Below, piece after piece: positions 16,512 through 25,405 of a stretch of DNA of 64,000 nucleotides. The notes below the pieces were generated by a model, which worked only from the letters and a program-made list of their open reading frames with translations, was not told the origin of the DNA and searched no databases. The stretch spans positions 2,666,001 through 2,730,000 of the forward strand of contig CP159990.1 of the NCBI GenBank assembly GCA_040702975.1, written 5' to 3'. A program made the translations under genes and the position numbers. Origin of the DNA: Roseburia hominis. Its GTDB lineage: Bacteria; Bacillota; Clostridia; Lachnospirales; Lachnospiraceae. Position 1 is the stretch's first letter. Each line of letters starts with the position of its first letter.

Positions 16512-16835
16512 TTACTCGTGATACAGCATCCTGGCAAGCTGTTTATGAATCAGTTCCTTGTCCATTCCTCCGACCGACTCGTGCACCAGCTTTCCGTTAT
16601 GGTAATACCGAAACGCGGGAATTCCAAAGATTTTAAACCGCCTTGCCAGACTTCTGTGGATAGACGTGTTCACCTTCAAGAATCTGATAAACGCCATGTC
16701 ATCTGCCACTTCTCTATAATACGGCGCTGTTCCTTCACATGCACCACAGTGATCTCCATAGAAATCAACCATTACATATTCCGCGCCCTGTACTAATTCA
16801 TCGTAATTCTCACTTGTCGCTTCTATTATTGCCAT
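16512..16835 (-). CDS. Thioredoxin-like protein with CGAC motif
   Basis: This 107-residue thioredoxin-fold protein has a redox motif CGAC (GDHCGACEG near residue 30) instead of the standard CGPC. The cis-proline loop is present (FGIPAFRYYHNG). With no signal peptide it is likely cytoplasmic. Replacing the proline before the second cysteine usually changes the redox potential. It starts 3 bp after the stop of the trigger-factor-like gene, behind GGAGGTGTAGAAA. The tight pairing with a chaperone-like gene and two exporters suggests a role in preparing a disulfide-containing substrate, which is inference. Confidence 0.8.
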   Translation of the reverse strand: MAIIEATSENYDELVQGAEYVMVDFYGDHCGACEGTAPYYREVADDMAFIRFLKVNTSIHRSLARRFKIFGIPAFRYYHNGKLVHESVGGMDKELIHKQLARMLYHE

Positions 16836-16838
16836 TTT

Positions 16839-17756
16839 CTACACCTCCAATAACTTTTCAGCCTCTGCCATCAGAAGAGAGAATGCGTGCTCCTGATATT
16901 TCAACATTTTGAACATATCGAGATTCGTCTGTTTCATGAGTTCTTCTTTCTTCTCGCCCCGCTCCTTAGCCATTGTCCCGATTTCAGTGATCATATCTTC
17001 CTCTGTCACTTTGAAATGATCTTTTTCACAAAAATAGCGATACATAAGGTAGGGAACAAAATACATCTCCTGTGCCTTAGCAAGCTCTTCCATCGCCTCT
17101 TCTGTTGTCATCATCGTTCCGTCCTGCCTCTTGTGCGGATCAATTCCGGCCCTCTCATATGCGTTATAAATAAGCTCCGCGCGTGTAAACATCCACGCTC
17201 TTTTTTCTTCCTCGTCAATAACAAATTCACTGCGTTCTGACATTTCTTTCAGCCAGAATTGCGAGATTATAATACATGCTTTTTCTTTGTATTCTTTGTC
17301 GTGCTGCTCATGATACCAACGGTAGTAATCCTCTACCGTATGTACTCCCGGAATATCAAGCAGCTCCACCAGACCATCACATACCTGCATCACAACCTTG
17401 CGAACGACCTTATCTACTTTGAGTGTGAGCGTAATCCCATTCAGGCTGCATGTAAACTGATCTCCTGCCTTTTTCCCGGTCACCGCCTTTTCCGCTTCTT
17501 CTGCTCCCGGAAGACTCCGTCCCGGATAGAGAAGAATACCTCGTCCACACCAGCCTTCCGTTGATGCGCAGGTGCAAACACAGCGTACGCTGTCCCCTTC
17601 CTTCACTGCTTCGTCTACTTCACTCTCACCGGAATGATCCTTGGCCAGAGCCGTAAGCTCCTCCTCAATCTCACTGTCCGGGTGACGCCATTTTCTCAGA
17701 TCCTCTGCCACATCAAGCTGCGTATAATCATAACAGCTTACCATCTTAGACTTCAT
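16839..17756 (-). CDS. Trigger-factor-like chaperone / FKBP-like protein
   Basis: The 305-residue protein looks like a diverged trigger factor. Residues about 55-130 resemble the FKBP-type domain (EGDSVRCVCTC, PGRSLPGAEEA, TGKKAGDQFTCSL). Residues 140-305 are helical like the trigger-factor C-terminal chaperone arms (VEDYYRWYHEQHDKEYKEKA and onward). The N-terminal ribosome-binding tail is missing or altered, so it is probably specialised. I use the ATG at 17756 behind AAGAAGGAGATAAC, since the longer reading frame overlaps the preceding transporter gene. It lies between the exporter pair and the thioredoxin gene. An unrelated helical protein cannot be excluded. Confidence 0.6.
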   Translation of the reverse strand: MKSKMVSCYDYTQLDVAEDLRKWRHPDSEIEEELTALAKDHSGESEVDEAVKEGDSVRCVCTCASTEGWCGRGILLYPGRSLPGAEEAEKAVTGKKAGDQFTCSLNGITLTLKVDKVVRKVVMQVCDGLVELLDIPGVHTVEDYYRWYHEQHDKEYKEKACIIISQFWLKEMSERSEFVIDEEEKRAWMFTRAELIYNAYERAGIDPHKRQDGTMMTTEEAMEELAKAQEMYFVPYLMYRYFCEKDHFKVTEEDMITEIGTMAKERGEKKEELMKQTNLDMFKMLKYQEHAFSLLMAEAEKLLEV

Positions 17757-17794
17757 GTTATCTCCTTCTTTCCACTTTTTCCTGTATTTTCCTG

Positions 17795-19510
17795 TTATTT
17801 TGCAACTCCCGCGCCTGCCTTTGCAAAGGTACGATAATATGCATTTGTACGAAGCATCTCTTCCGGCGTTCCGCACGCCTGTATCTGACCGTCACAAAGT
17901 ACGATGACCTGATCCGCAAATACGGTAGCAGAGTAATTGTGAGCAATCAATATCGTAGTACGCCCCTTCATCAGATTGCTGAGCGCTGCCGTTACCTGCT
18001 GTTCACTTTTCGCGTCCAGATTACTGGTCGCCTCATCGAGAAGCAGATAGTCCGGGTTACGCATCATGGCCCTCGCGATTGCAATACATTGCTGCTGTCC
18101 GCCAGAGAAATTAGAGCCGCCAGGTCCCACCTGGGCATCGAACTGCCCCGGCGTATTCATGACGAAATCGTAAATATTTGCCATTTTTGCAACATGAATC
18201 AATTCTTCCTCCGACACATGCCGCTCTACTCCATACAGAATATTTTCCCGAATCGTACCAGACAGAAGCGGTTTGTCCTGTGCCACGATGGCAAAGCTCT
18301 TCCTCCAGGACGAGAGTTTAAATTCTGTGATATCCTTTTCTCCAAAAAAGATCTGTCCTTCCGTCGGATCATACATACGCTCAAGCAGTTTGAACAGTGT
18401 ACTCTTTCCTGCCCCGTTCGTCCCGACAATCGCTGTAATCTTGCCCTTCGGGATTGAACAATTCAAATCGCGCAGGACTGATGCCGACTGATAAGAAAAG
18501 TTTACATGATTCAATATAATATCTGCATCTGCGACATCCAGCTCACACCCTTCTTCCCGTTCGTCCGGCACTTCCAATATATTCCCTATTTTCTTAACAA
18601 TTCCTGCATTTTTAGAGAACTCTCCAAAACTCGTACACAGCCCTGCAAATCGCATAACTACCATAGAGCAAAGTGTATAGAATCCGATCAGCTTGCCGAC
18701 AGAAATCTCTCCTGTCGCTACCATCCGGCTGCCTAATACAAAGGAAATGACAATATTCAGACAACCCACGACCTCCATACCGCCAAGCTGAATCATTGTA
18801 GTATAGCTGAGAAGTACATCTGCCTTGCACTGCTTCCGGAACAGGTCATCTGCTTTCCTGCTTTCATCTTCCTCCATGCGGAACGACTTAATAAGCCTGA
18901 GTCCCCTTACATGCTCTGCAAGATATCCCATCATAGCTGCCAGCATGGTTCTTACAGTCGCACCCGTCTTATAGGTAAGTTTACTGTAAATAATCGTAAT
19001 TCCCGCCACAACAGGGATCAGGATAAGACTCGTGAGAGCCATTTTGGACTGGAAGGAGAATAATTTCTGGAAAGCCACAATTCCCGCATAAATGGCCGTA
19101 AATATATCAATCCATACCTGGAAATAGTTCCCGGCCGCGTCTGCATCCGTTGTCACCCTTGTCACAAGCTCATTTACATTGTCCGTATCATAGTAGCTGG
19201 TAGGCAGACGCATCATCTTATCCCATGTCCGAAGCCGCACTGCGAGGTTAATTTTCTGCAACAGAAGACCTGTAGCATAAGTAAATGCAATCGTAGTAAT
19301 TCCTGCTATAAGCTGAAATTCCACATAGCGGACCAATTCATCCATCTTGACAGTATTTTTCGTTCCGTCGATGATTGAAGCCGTAAGCGTGATAGACTCC
19401 ACTTCGACATGTGACTTAATCATAGAAATCACTACCACCAGGAACAAAAGAAGCCAGGGCAGTTTCATGCCTTTAAATATCTTTGTATAATCCTTAATCT
19501 GTTTTATCAT
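17795..19510 (-). CDS. ABC transporter, fused permease and ATPase, second half of a heterodimer
   Basis: This 571-residue type IV ABC half-transporter has six membrane segments (about residues 15-310) followed by a nucleotide-binding domain. Walker A is GTNGAGKST, the Q-loop is AIVAQDKP, the signature is FSGGQQQ, Walker B is YLLLDEATSNLD and the H-loop is IAHN. All catalytic residues are present. It has no N-terminal peptidase C39 domain. Its start overlaps the end of the partner gene by 4 bp (ATGA), so the two are translationally coupled and probably form a heterodimeric exporter. The substrate is unknown. Confidence 0.92.
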   Translation of the reverse strand: MIKQIKDYTKIFKGMKLPWLLLFLVVVISMIKSHVEVESITLTASIIDGTKNTVKMDELVRYVEFQLIAGITTIAFTYATGLLLQKINLAVRLRTWDKMMRLPTSYYDTDNVNELVTRVTTDADAAGNYFQVWIDIFTAIYAGIVAFQKLFSFQSKMALTSLILIPVVAGITIIYSKLTYKTGATVRTMLAAMMGYLAEHVRGLRLIKSFRMEEDESRKADDLFRKQCKADVLLSYTTMIQLGGMEVVGCLNIVISFVLGSRMVATGEISVGKLIGFYTLCSMVVMRFAGLCTSFGEFSKNAGIVKKIGNILEVPDEREEGCELDVADADIILNHVNFSYQSASVLRDLNCSIPKGKITAIVGTNGAGKSTLFKLLERMYDPTEGQIFFGEKDITEFKLSSWRKSFAIVAQDKPLLSGTIRENILYGVERHVSEEELIHVAKMANIYDFVMNTPGQFDAQVGPGGSNFSGGQQQCIAIARAMMRNPDYLLLDEATSNLDAKSEQQVTAALSNLMKGRTTILIAHNYSATVFADQVIVLCDGQIQACGTPEEMLRTNAYYRTFAKAGAGVAK

Positions 19511-21258
19511 TGTACTGCCTCCTTTTCTGCCTGACAGGCAGCGATCAGATCCATGAAAGCCTCACAATTTCCATATAATTCCTTATAATTGCCACAGCCT
19601 GCAAGTACGCCGTTATGCAATACAACAATCTGATCCACCCTCTCAATCAGAGAAAGATCGTGCGTTACGATCAGTTTCGTTTTTCCCGGGAACATTTCAA
19701 ATATCATATCCTGTACCATTTTGGAAGCTGCCGCATCCAGCGCGGAGGTCGGTTCATCAAAGAGCAGAATATCCGTACCTCTCATCAATTCTCTGGTCAA
19801 CACCAGCTTCTGTTTCTGACCTCCCGACATAGACGTTCCTCCCGGTGCAACCGGCGTATCAAGACCCTTTTCCCATTTTCTCAGGATATCAGCAAAGCCG
19901 GATTTTTCTGCCGCTTCCCATATCTCCTGATCGGGCACTTCCCGGTGAAGCCCATAGGTAAGCGCCTCTCTTGCCGTGCCGCTGAAAATGTCGGCACCCT
20001 GTTGAACATACCCCATAGCTCCGCGCAGCTTTGCAAGCGGAACCTCTGTCACAGGTACGCCTCCCAATGTCACCCGGCCTTCTTGCGCCTCATAAAAGTG
20101 TTCAAGAAGACTGATGGAAGTCGTCTTACCACTCCCGCACAGTCCGATTATCGCAGTAGAACTGCCTTCCGGAATGGAAAATGATATATCCTGAAGCGCC
20201 TTCTTATCCCCGTAAGAGAACGATACATTTTCAAATACAATAGAAGTATCTTTCGGCTCTTTTCCACCGGAGAGTATCTCCTTTTCCTCCGGCGCTTTCA
20301 GAAGCTGTGCCGTTCTCACCAAGGTACCCTGAATCATTTTAAGATTAGTCCAGTATCCAATCAGATTATCAAACGATGTAGAAAGTGTAGCGGAAAACAT
20401 ATAAAATGCAACCCACTGCTGGATCGTAATGTCCCCCCGCTTAAGAAGTACGACTCCAAAGACCATGACCGTCATCGTCTGAAGCATTCCTATAAGTGTA
20501 GCCAATGCAGTTATCACACACTGTAATTTATTTACACGCATATTAGCATTGAACAATTTGTGTGCAGCCTGTTCTCCGTTTTTTAATTCATTTTTTTCAT
20601 TTGTGTAGGTCTTGATCAGGCTCAGACTTCTGACACGTTCTGCAAGGTAAGCAGTAAGACCCCCGATCTCTTTAAATACTCCGTACTGTGTCTTATACTT
20701 CCACCGCCCGATCACTATGGTATACACGATTTTGACAGGGAGAAGTAAAAATATAGAAACCATTAACCATACATTATAGGAAGATATGGTTTTAAGCGCT
20801 GTCAGTACATAATAAATTGTGGGCAGGAATCCCACTAAAAACTCTACCAGCAATTGTGCTGCCGTTGTAGCATCATTGGTCAACACACTCATCATATCAG
20901 AGGGATTGTGGCTGTCATAATAATCCATTCGGATATGAAGCATCTTATCCCATACCACACGCCGCACATTTCGCGCCGCAATATGACGTGCCGGAGAACG
21001 GAGCGCCACATCCGCGCACAAAACGATTGTAAAAATCACATAAAACCAAATCGCATCAAACAGCACCTTGCTGTCCGTACTTCCGCTCATAAGTCCTGCT
21101 GAAACCGTAGGCAGAACCAGCATCACTCTGTTATAGCCAAAATTACAAAGAAAAGCGATGATGATCCAAATCCATGGCAAATGTATTTTTTTCAAAAGAT
21201 TCCAAAAATCACGCCAATTCCCCTTGCCTGATTCTTCTCTTTTTACTCTCTTATCCAC
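19507..21258 (-). CDS. ABC transporter, fused permease and ATPase, first half of a heterodimer
   Basis: This 583-residue half-transporter has six membrane segments (about residues 30-320) and an intact ATPase. Walker A is GLCGSGKTT, the Q-loop is GYVQQGADIF, the signature is MSGGQKQ, Walker B is ILLFDEPTSALD and the H-loop is THD. The start is GTG, 8 nt after AAAGGAG. It lies 41 bp beyond the terminator that follows the lipoprotein gene. I could not find a clear promoter, so expression may depend on readthrough. It overlaps the next half-transporter by 4 bp and is followed by the chaperone-like and thioredoxin genes. Confidence 0.92.
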   Translation of the reverse strand: MDKRVKREESGKGNWRDFWNLLKKIHLPWIWIIIAFLCNFGYNRVMLVLPTVSAGLMSGSTDSKVLFDAIWFYVIFTIVLCADVALRSPARHIAARNVRRVVWDKMLHIRMDYYDSHNPSDMMSVLTNDATTAAQLLVEFLVGFLPTIYYVLTALKTISSYNVWLMVSIFLLLPVKIVYTIVIGRWKYKTQYGVFKEIGGLTAYLAERVRSLSLIKTYTNEKNELKNGEQAAHKLFNANMRVNKLQCVITALATLIGMLQTMTVMVFGVVLLKRGDITIQQWVAFYMFSATLSTSFDNLIGYWTNLKMIQGTLVRTAQLLKAPEEKEILSGGKEPKDTSIVFENVSFSYGDKKALQDISFSIPEGSSTAIIGLCGSGKTTSISLLEHFYEAQEGRVTLGGVPVTEVPLAKLRGAMGYVQQGADIFSGTAREALTYGLHREVPDQEIWEAAEKSGFADILRKWEKGLDTPVAPGGTSMSGGQKQKLVLTRELMRGTDILLFDEPTSALDAAASKMVQDMIFEMFPGKTKLIVTHDLSLIERVDQIVVLHNGVLAGCGNYKELYGNCEAFMDLIAACQAEKEAVQ

Positions 21259-21298
21259 AATAGAATCTCCTTTCGGATTTATTACCTGTTTTTATGCT

Positions 21299-21336
21299 AT
21301 AAAAAAGCGGCAGACAGCTATCTACAGTCTGCCGCT
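21299..21336 (-). terminator. Terminator after the lipoprotein gene
   Basis: GCGGCAGAC and GTCTGCCGC form a perfect 9-bp stem with an 11-nt loop, followed by six T on the minus strand. Confidence 0.9.
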
Positions 21337-21346
21337 CTCACGCCGC

Positions 21347-21886
21347 CTAATACTCTGTCAGGCCATTATAGCTTTTCATCATCTCTACGTAAGCTTCCAA
21401 TGTCTCTTCTGACAGGGTGCCGCCTGCTGCAAAAGCAGCAATTGCAGCCTCCACAGTATCCCCTTCCGAAACGGCATAAACGATAGTTCCTTCCTGCATG
21501 ACATTCTGTCCCTGGGAACTATAAAACTCAGCCAGATCCGCTGCTGATGTCTCGTCCGGAGCAATAAAGTAATTGTATTCTGCTACTGGTTTTCCGTCCT
21601 TTCCATACATAATGTCATAGACCTTTGTCGCTGTGTATCCAAAACCCTTCATGTCGGACAGAAGTTTACAGCTCTCATCCCCTACCAAAACATATCTTTG
21701 GTTAAAATCCAGATCTTCCGGATCTTTATAAGTAAAACTATCAGTCATTTCGATGCTGAAATCTTTGTCAATCTCTGCTGTATCATTTTCCTTGGAGGAA
21801 TCCTTGCTTCCTTTGTCCGAACCGCAGCCGACAAGCGCTGCCCCCAACATGATACACATGATAATAGAAACCAGTTTCTTTCCCAT
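21347..21886 (-). CDS. Lipoprotein with a single copy of the surface repeat domain
   Basis: This 179-residue lipoprotein has a signal peptide with lipobox LVGC (Cys21) and a charged linker. It carries one ~130-residue domain (about 43-179) that also occurs in several copies in the neighbouring large protein. The shared features are TDSFTYKDPEDLDFNQRYVL, GDESC, a YDIMYGKDGKPVAEY strand, and a C-terminal LEAYVEMMKSYNGLTEY helix. I know of no named family for this domain. The gene begins 1 bp after the stop of the large protein and shares its transcript, ending in a strong terminator. Confidence 0.8.
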   Translation of the reverse strand: MGKKLVSIIMCIMLGAALVGCGSDKGSKDSSKENDTAEIDKDFSIEMTDSFTYKDPEDLDFNQRYVLVGDESCKLLSDMKGFGYTATKVYDIMYGKDGKPVAEYNYFIAPDETSAADLAEFYSSQGQNVMQEGTIVYAVSEGDTVEAAIAAFAAGGTLSEETLEAYVEMMKSYNGLTEY

Positions 21887-21887
21887 A

Positions 21888-24800
21888 TTACTTTTCTCCT
21901 TCTTTCATTTCAGTAAGCGTACAGCTTTCTTTTAAAAATTTACAGTAACCCTCCGGCTTTGCCTCATATGCCTTTTCCATATCCGGCAAACTGGTGATCA
22001 GCGCATCTAAATCTTCCTTTTTCGTCTCCTCACAGGTCACCTTATCCTCTGAGACAATACAACGATACTCTTTTACAACTTTATCATCTTTTACATAGAA
22101 GATAACATATACATCGGACACTTTTATTTTCTTATCCGCAGAAATCTGCTGTGCCAGTTTGCTGTCTTCCTCTCCGCGATACACATAACGTTTTTCATAT
22201 TCCAGATCTTCAGGATCCGTATAAGTATAGTCTGCCGTAATCTGGATCGCGGTCTCAGCCTCTTCCGGAACTTCCTGTACTTCCGATTCCTCTGTCACAA
22301 CACCTGCCTCAGAAGGATCAAGTTCCTCTTCTTCTGGAACACTGATGCTCTCGTCCACAGAATTCTTCTCTGTCACTGTAGTATCCGCTGCATTTTCCGG
22401 CATATTCTCCGGCACAGTCCCTGCTTCTTCCGGCTCCGCAGTCTCTGTAACATCCTTGCCTTTCTCCACGGTTCCTGCCTCAGAAGGATTAAGTTCTTCT
22501 TTCGAAGTATCCGGAGCAACCGGAGTAGCTACAGCCTCCTTAGGCTCTGTTTCTTCTACCGTTCCTGCCACGGAAGGATCAAAACTTTCATTTTCAGATT
22601 CACTTTCTGCTTCCGTATTGACTTTCGCCTCTTCATCAGCCTTCATCAATACGACCTTTTCTGTGCCACTCTCCTGATTCTTGATTCCCGTATCATGCAA
22701 TACGTATCCTACATTGTGTGTCAGCGAGAAATCATCCAGATCATGGAAGGTTCCTTCCTCAGTCATCTTGAGTTCCGCCATCTCTATCATAGCAGAAACC
22801 GTCTCATCTTTCACGACTTCTTTCATACCAGCCGCTATAAACAATCCGTTCAGATAGGCTTCCGGAGTCGCCTCGTCAAACCAGCCGGCCTCGACTAATC
22901 CGTTGATTGTATCCTGTGCTGTGCTATTGATCACAAGCGCCATATTGGTATTCGGCATTGCTACCGCATACATTCCTGATTCCACCATCTGCTGCGCCAG
23001 GGCTGCTGCTTTTTCACTATCCGCCATAACGTACGCTTTGATTTCGTTCAGTGCTTTCCCGTCCGCTGCATACAGAATCTCATAGAAACCATCCGCCTGA
23101 CATTCCTGCGCATAGCCGCAGCTTGAATCTCCGTAGAGTACATAACGGGTATCGTACTTAAATGACGGTGGCAGAATCTGCGTCTCGTCAAATGTATAGC
23201 TGTCGCTCATCTTGATTGTAAACTGTTCTTCCTGGGGTACTCCCGTAAGTCCGCTTACAGGCGGAACCGGCGGTTCTTCCTGCTTCTCGACTTCCGTCAT
23301 TCCAACCGCTACGAACAATCCGTTCAAATACGCTTCCGGGGTCGCCTCACTGAGCCAGCCGTCTTTCGCATATCCTTCAATCGTCTCCTGAATAGCGCTG
23401 TTTATCACAAGTACCGTATTTGTATCTGGCATTGCAACCGCATACATTCCGGTTCCGGTCAACTGTTCCGCCAGGGACGCTGCCTTTTCACTATCCGGCA
23501 TCACATACGCTTTGATTTCGTTCAGCGCTTTCCCGTCCGCTGCATACAGAATCTCATAGAAACCATCCGCCTGACATGCCTGCGCATAGCCGCAGCTTGA
23601 ATCTCCGTAGAGTGCATAACGGGTATCGTACTTAAATGACGGTGGCAGAATCTGCGTCTCGTCAAATGTATAGCTGTCGCTCATCTTAATCGTGAACTGC
23701 TCTTCCTGGGTTACTCCCTTGAGTTCGTTTACAGGCGGAGCCGGTGGATTCGGTGGATTCGGTGTATCCTGCTCCGGATCAGGATTCTTAAAGAACTTAA
23801 AGTTTTCCTGCTTTACCATTGCCTCCATATAACCTTGCGGAGTAGCGTCCTTACTATATCCAGCCTGCGCATAATATGTAATCATTTGCTTCACAAGGTC
23901 CACATTCATATTGAGGCATGCAACCCTTCCTGATACCGAAACTTCTCCCATACCTCCAAAGGCATTTTTCACCTGCCCTGCATCTGCCTCGCTTTTTGCG
24001 TCATATATACGGTAAACTCCGACCAGCTCTCCGTCTTTCAAATAGTAGATATCATATGCGCCTTTTATCTCGCATCCACTCTGACCTGCTGCCACAGCAG
24101 CTCCGCAGTCTGAACCGCCATACATGACATAACGCTCATCATAGTCTAATCCTTTGGGGTCATTAAACGTATACTTATCCGTCACCTTTACCGGGAAAGT
24201 ACTCTTTACTGTTGCCTTCGCTTTCGTGATATCCTCAGTCAACTGTTCAGCCGTAACACTGATACTCTTCTCACCTGAATCAACCGGAGGGTTATCCGGG
24301 TTACTCGGCGTATCCGGATTACTTGGTGTGTTCGGATTACTTGGTGTACCCGGATTGCTCGGCGTACTCGGATTACTCGGTGTACCCGGATTGCTTGGTG
24401 TGCCCGGATTACTCGGCGTATTTGTGTTTCCGGAGCTGGAAGATGGTTTATATTCGCTCATTCCACCGAAATAGAATGCCATTCCCAGATATGCCTGTGG
24501 AGTTGCCGACTTGATTACTCCACCTTTATAATAAGTGTTAATCGAAGTCTGCACATAACTTCCCGAAGAGTACACATATACAACATCGCCCCACACTCCG
24601 CAGGTTAAATCGGTTCCTTTCAAAGATGCTGCATATTTGTTGGCATCCGCCTCGCTTGACATGACATAGCACACATATTCGCCCATTGCCTGTCCACCTT
24701 TAGCATAGAGAACCACATAGGCTTCCTTACAGGTATATCCCGCACGTTTTGCCCGTTTTGCCGGCATACAGTCAGAACCCCCATGAAGGACGTACCTTGT

Positions 24801-25178
24801 ATCAAAGCTGATTCCGGACGGATCGGAGAAGGTGCAGAGGTTGCTCATCTTAATACTAAAGCTGCTACTTGCACTGGTACCGCCGACACTGGCTCCGCCA
24901 TTATCGACATAGCCATTACTGGTCGGCGTTGCCCCATTCTCTCCTGCTTTACTCGGGTCCACACCGTCATCCTTATTCTTCCCTGCCGCATCTGCGTCTA
25001 TATCGTCAGTCGTCTTATCTTCATCCTTTTTATCCCTGTCTTTATCGTTAGAAGACAATACCTGATCGACTACTTCCTCAAGGCCGCCCTTTCTGGAAAA
25101 GAGATAGCCGCCTGCAATACCGATACACACAATAAGTGCAGCTATCCCTCCGATAATTAATTTTTTCTTTTTGCTCAT
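21888..25178 (-). CDS. Large membrane-anchored protein with about six copies of an unrecognised ~130-residue domain
   Basis: This is a 1096-residue protein. A basic start (MSKKKK) and one membrane segment (about 6-27) make it an N-terminally anchored surface protein. Domain copies lie at about residues 107-243, 328-463, 495-630, 653-788, 798-846 (truncated) and 977-1092. Each opens with a motif like YTFxDPxxLxYDxRYVLYG followed by an S-x-C or S-x-K position, and most close with TPEAYL-like helices. Linkers are a TPSNPG proline repeat (about 254-295) and acidic stretches with recurrent DPSxAGTV. I use the ATG behind AAGGAGTGTGAGAGC. Its promoter carries a LytTR-type operator, and it is co-transcribed with the lipoprotein. 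Binding or sensing is plausible but unproven. Confidence 0.8.
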   Translation of the reverse strand: MSKKKKLIIGGIAALIVCIGIAGGYLFSRKGGLEEVVDQVLSSNDKDRDKKDEDKTTDDIDADAAGKNKDDGVDPSKAGENGATPTSNGYVDNGGASVGGTSASSSFSIKMSNLCTFSDPSGISFDTRYVLHGGSDCMPAKRAKRAGYTCKEAYVVLYAKGGQAMGEYVCYVMSSEADANKYAASLKGTDLTCGVWGDVVYVYSSGSYVQTSINTYYKGGVIKSATPQAYLGMAFYFGGMSEYKPSSSSGNTNTPSNPGTPSNPGTPSNPSTPSNPGTPSNPNTPSNPDTPSNPDNPPVDSGEKSISVTAEQLTEDITKAKATVKSTFPVKVTDKYTFNDPKGLDYDERYVMYGGSDCGAAVAAGQSGCEIKGAYDIYYLKDGELVGVYRIYDAKSEADAGQVKNAFGGMGEVSVSGRVACLNMNVDLVKQMITYYAQAGYSKDATPQGYMEAMVKQENFKFFKNPDPEQDTPNPPNPPAPPVNELKGVTQEEQFTIKMSDSYTFDETQILPPSFKYDTRYALYGDSSCGYAQACQADGFYEILYAADGKALNEIKAYVMPDSEKAASLAEQLTGTGMYAVAMPDTNTVLVINSAIQETIEGYAKDGWLSEATPEAYLNGLFVAVGMTEVEKQEEPPVPPVSGLTGVPQEEQFTIKMSDSYTFDETQILPPSFKYDTRYVLYGDSSCGYAQECQADGFYEILYAADGKALNEIKAYVMADSEKAAALAQQMVESGMYAVAMPNTNMALVINSTAQDTINGLVEAGWFDEATPEAYLNGLFIAAGMKEVVKDETVSAMIEMAELKMTEEGTFHDLDDFSLTHNVGYVLHDTGIKNQESGTEKVVLMKADEEAKVNTEAESESENESFDPSVAGTVEETEPKEAVATPVAPDTSKEELNPSEAGTVEKGKDVTETAEPEEAGTVPENMPENAADTTVTEKNSVDESISVPEEEELDPSEAGVVTEESEVQEVPEEAETAIQITADYTYTDPEDLEYEKRYVYRGEEDSKLAQQISADKKIKVSDVYVIFYVKDDKVVKEYRCIVSEDKVTCEETKKEDLDALITSLPDMEKAYEAKPEGYCKFLKESCTLTEMKEGEK
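22815..23696 (-). repeat. Recent intragenic duplication of one surface-domain copy
   Basis: Domain copies three (23289-23696) and four (22815-23222) encode nearly the same first 70 residues. The DNA of 23038-23240 and 23513-23715 differs at only a few positions, with lower identity toward the domain ends. This points to recent duplication or gene conversion. Confidence 0.85.
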
Positions 25179-25285
25179 GCTCTCACACTCCTTAGATGCA
25201 GATTTCATCTTTCTCTGTATATTTCATGCCCGTAAAAATCATAAAACATCCTAAAAATGTCTAAAATCCGCATATTATTTTCATA

Positions 25286-25315
25286 ACAATAGCATACAGA
25301 GAGTTTCTTTCTCAA
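25286..25315 (-). promoter_or_regulatory. Promoter of the surface-protein operon
   Basis: TTGAGA (25310-25315) and TATTGT (25286-25291) are 18 bp apart on the minus strand. The -35 box lies exactly 10 bp from the direct-repeat operator at 25326-25355, the same spacing as in the M16C protease promoter. Confidence 0.6.
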
Positions 25316-25325
25316 TATTGTTTGC

Positions 25326-25355
25326 CTATTCGGAAGATTTCGGCGTCTATTCGGC
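25326..25355 (-). promoter_or_regulatory. Predicted LytTR operator before the surface-protein operon
   Basis: Two 9-bp direct repeats on the minus strand, GCCGAATAG and TCCGAATAG, have a 21-bp period (12-bp gap). They end 10 bp upstream of the -35 box. The layout fits LytTR activators such as AgrA. Confidence 0.6.
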
Positions 25356-25405
25356 ATTTTTCGCCTATCACCCCCTTGATTTTCTTTTTCACTGTCGAAA
25401 CTTGT

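Noticed and set aside
15176..16512. Complete Agr quorum-sensing locus around the AgrC-like kinase
   Set aside because: No AgrB-like protease and no AgrD-like peptide gene lies in the neighbouring gaps, so only the sensor and regulator are supported.
17795..21258. Bacteriocin exporter with peptidase domain
   Set aside because: Neither half-transporter has an N-terminal C39 peptidase domain, and no leader peptide with a double-glycine site was found nearby.
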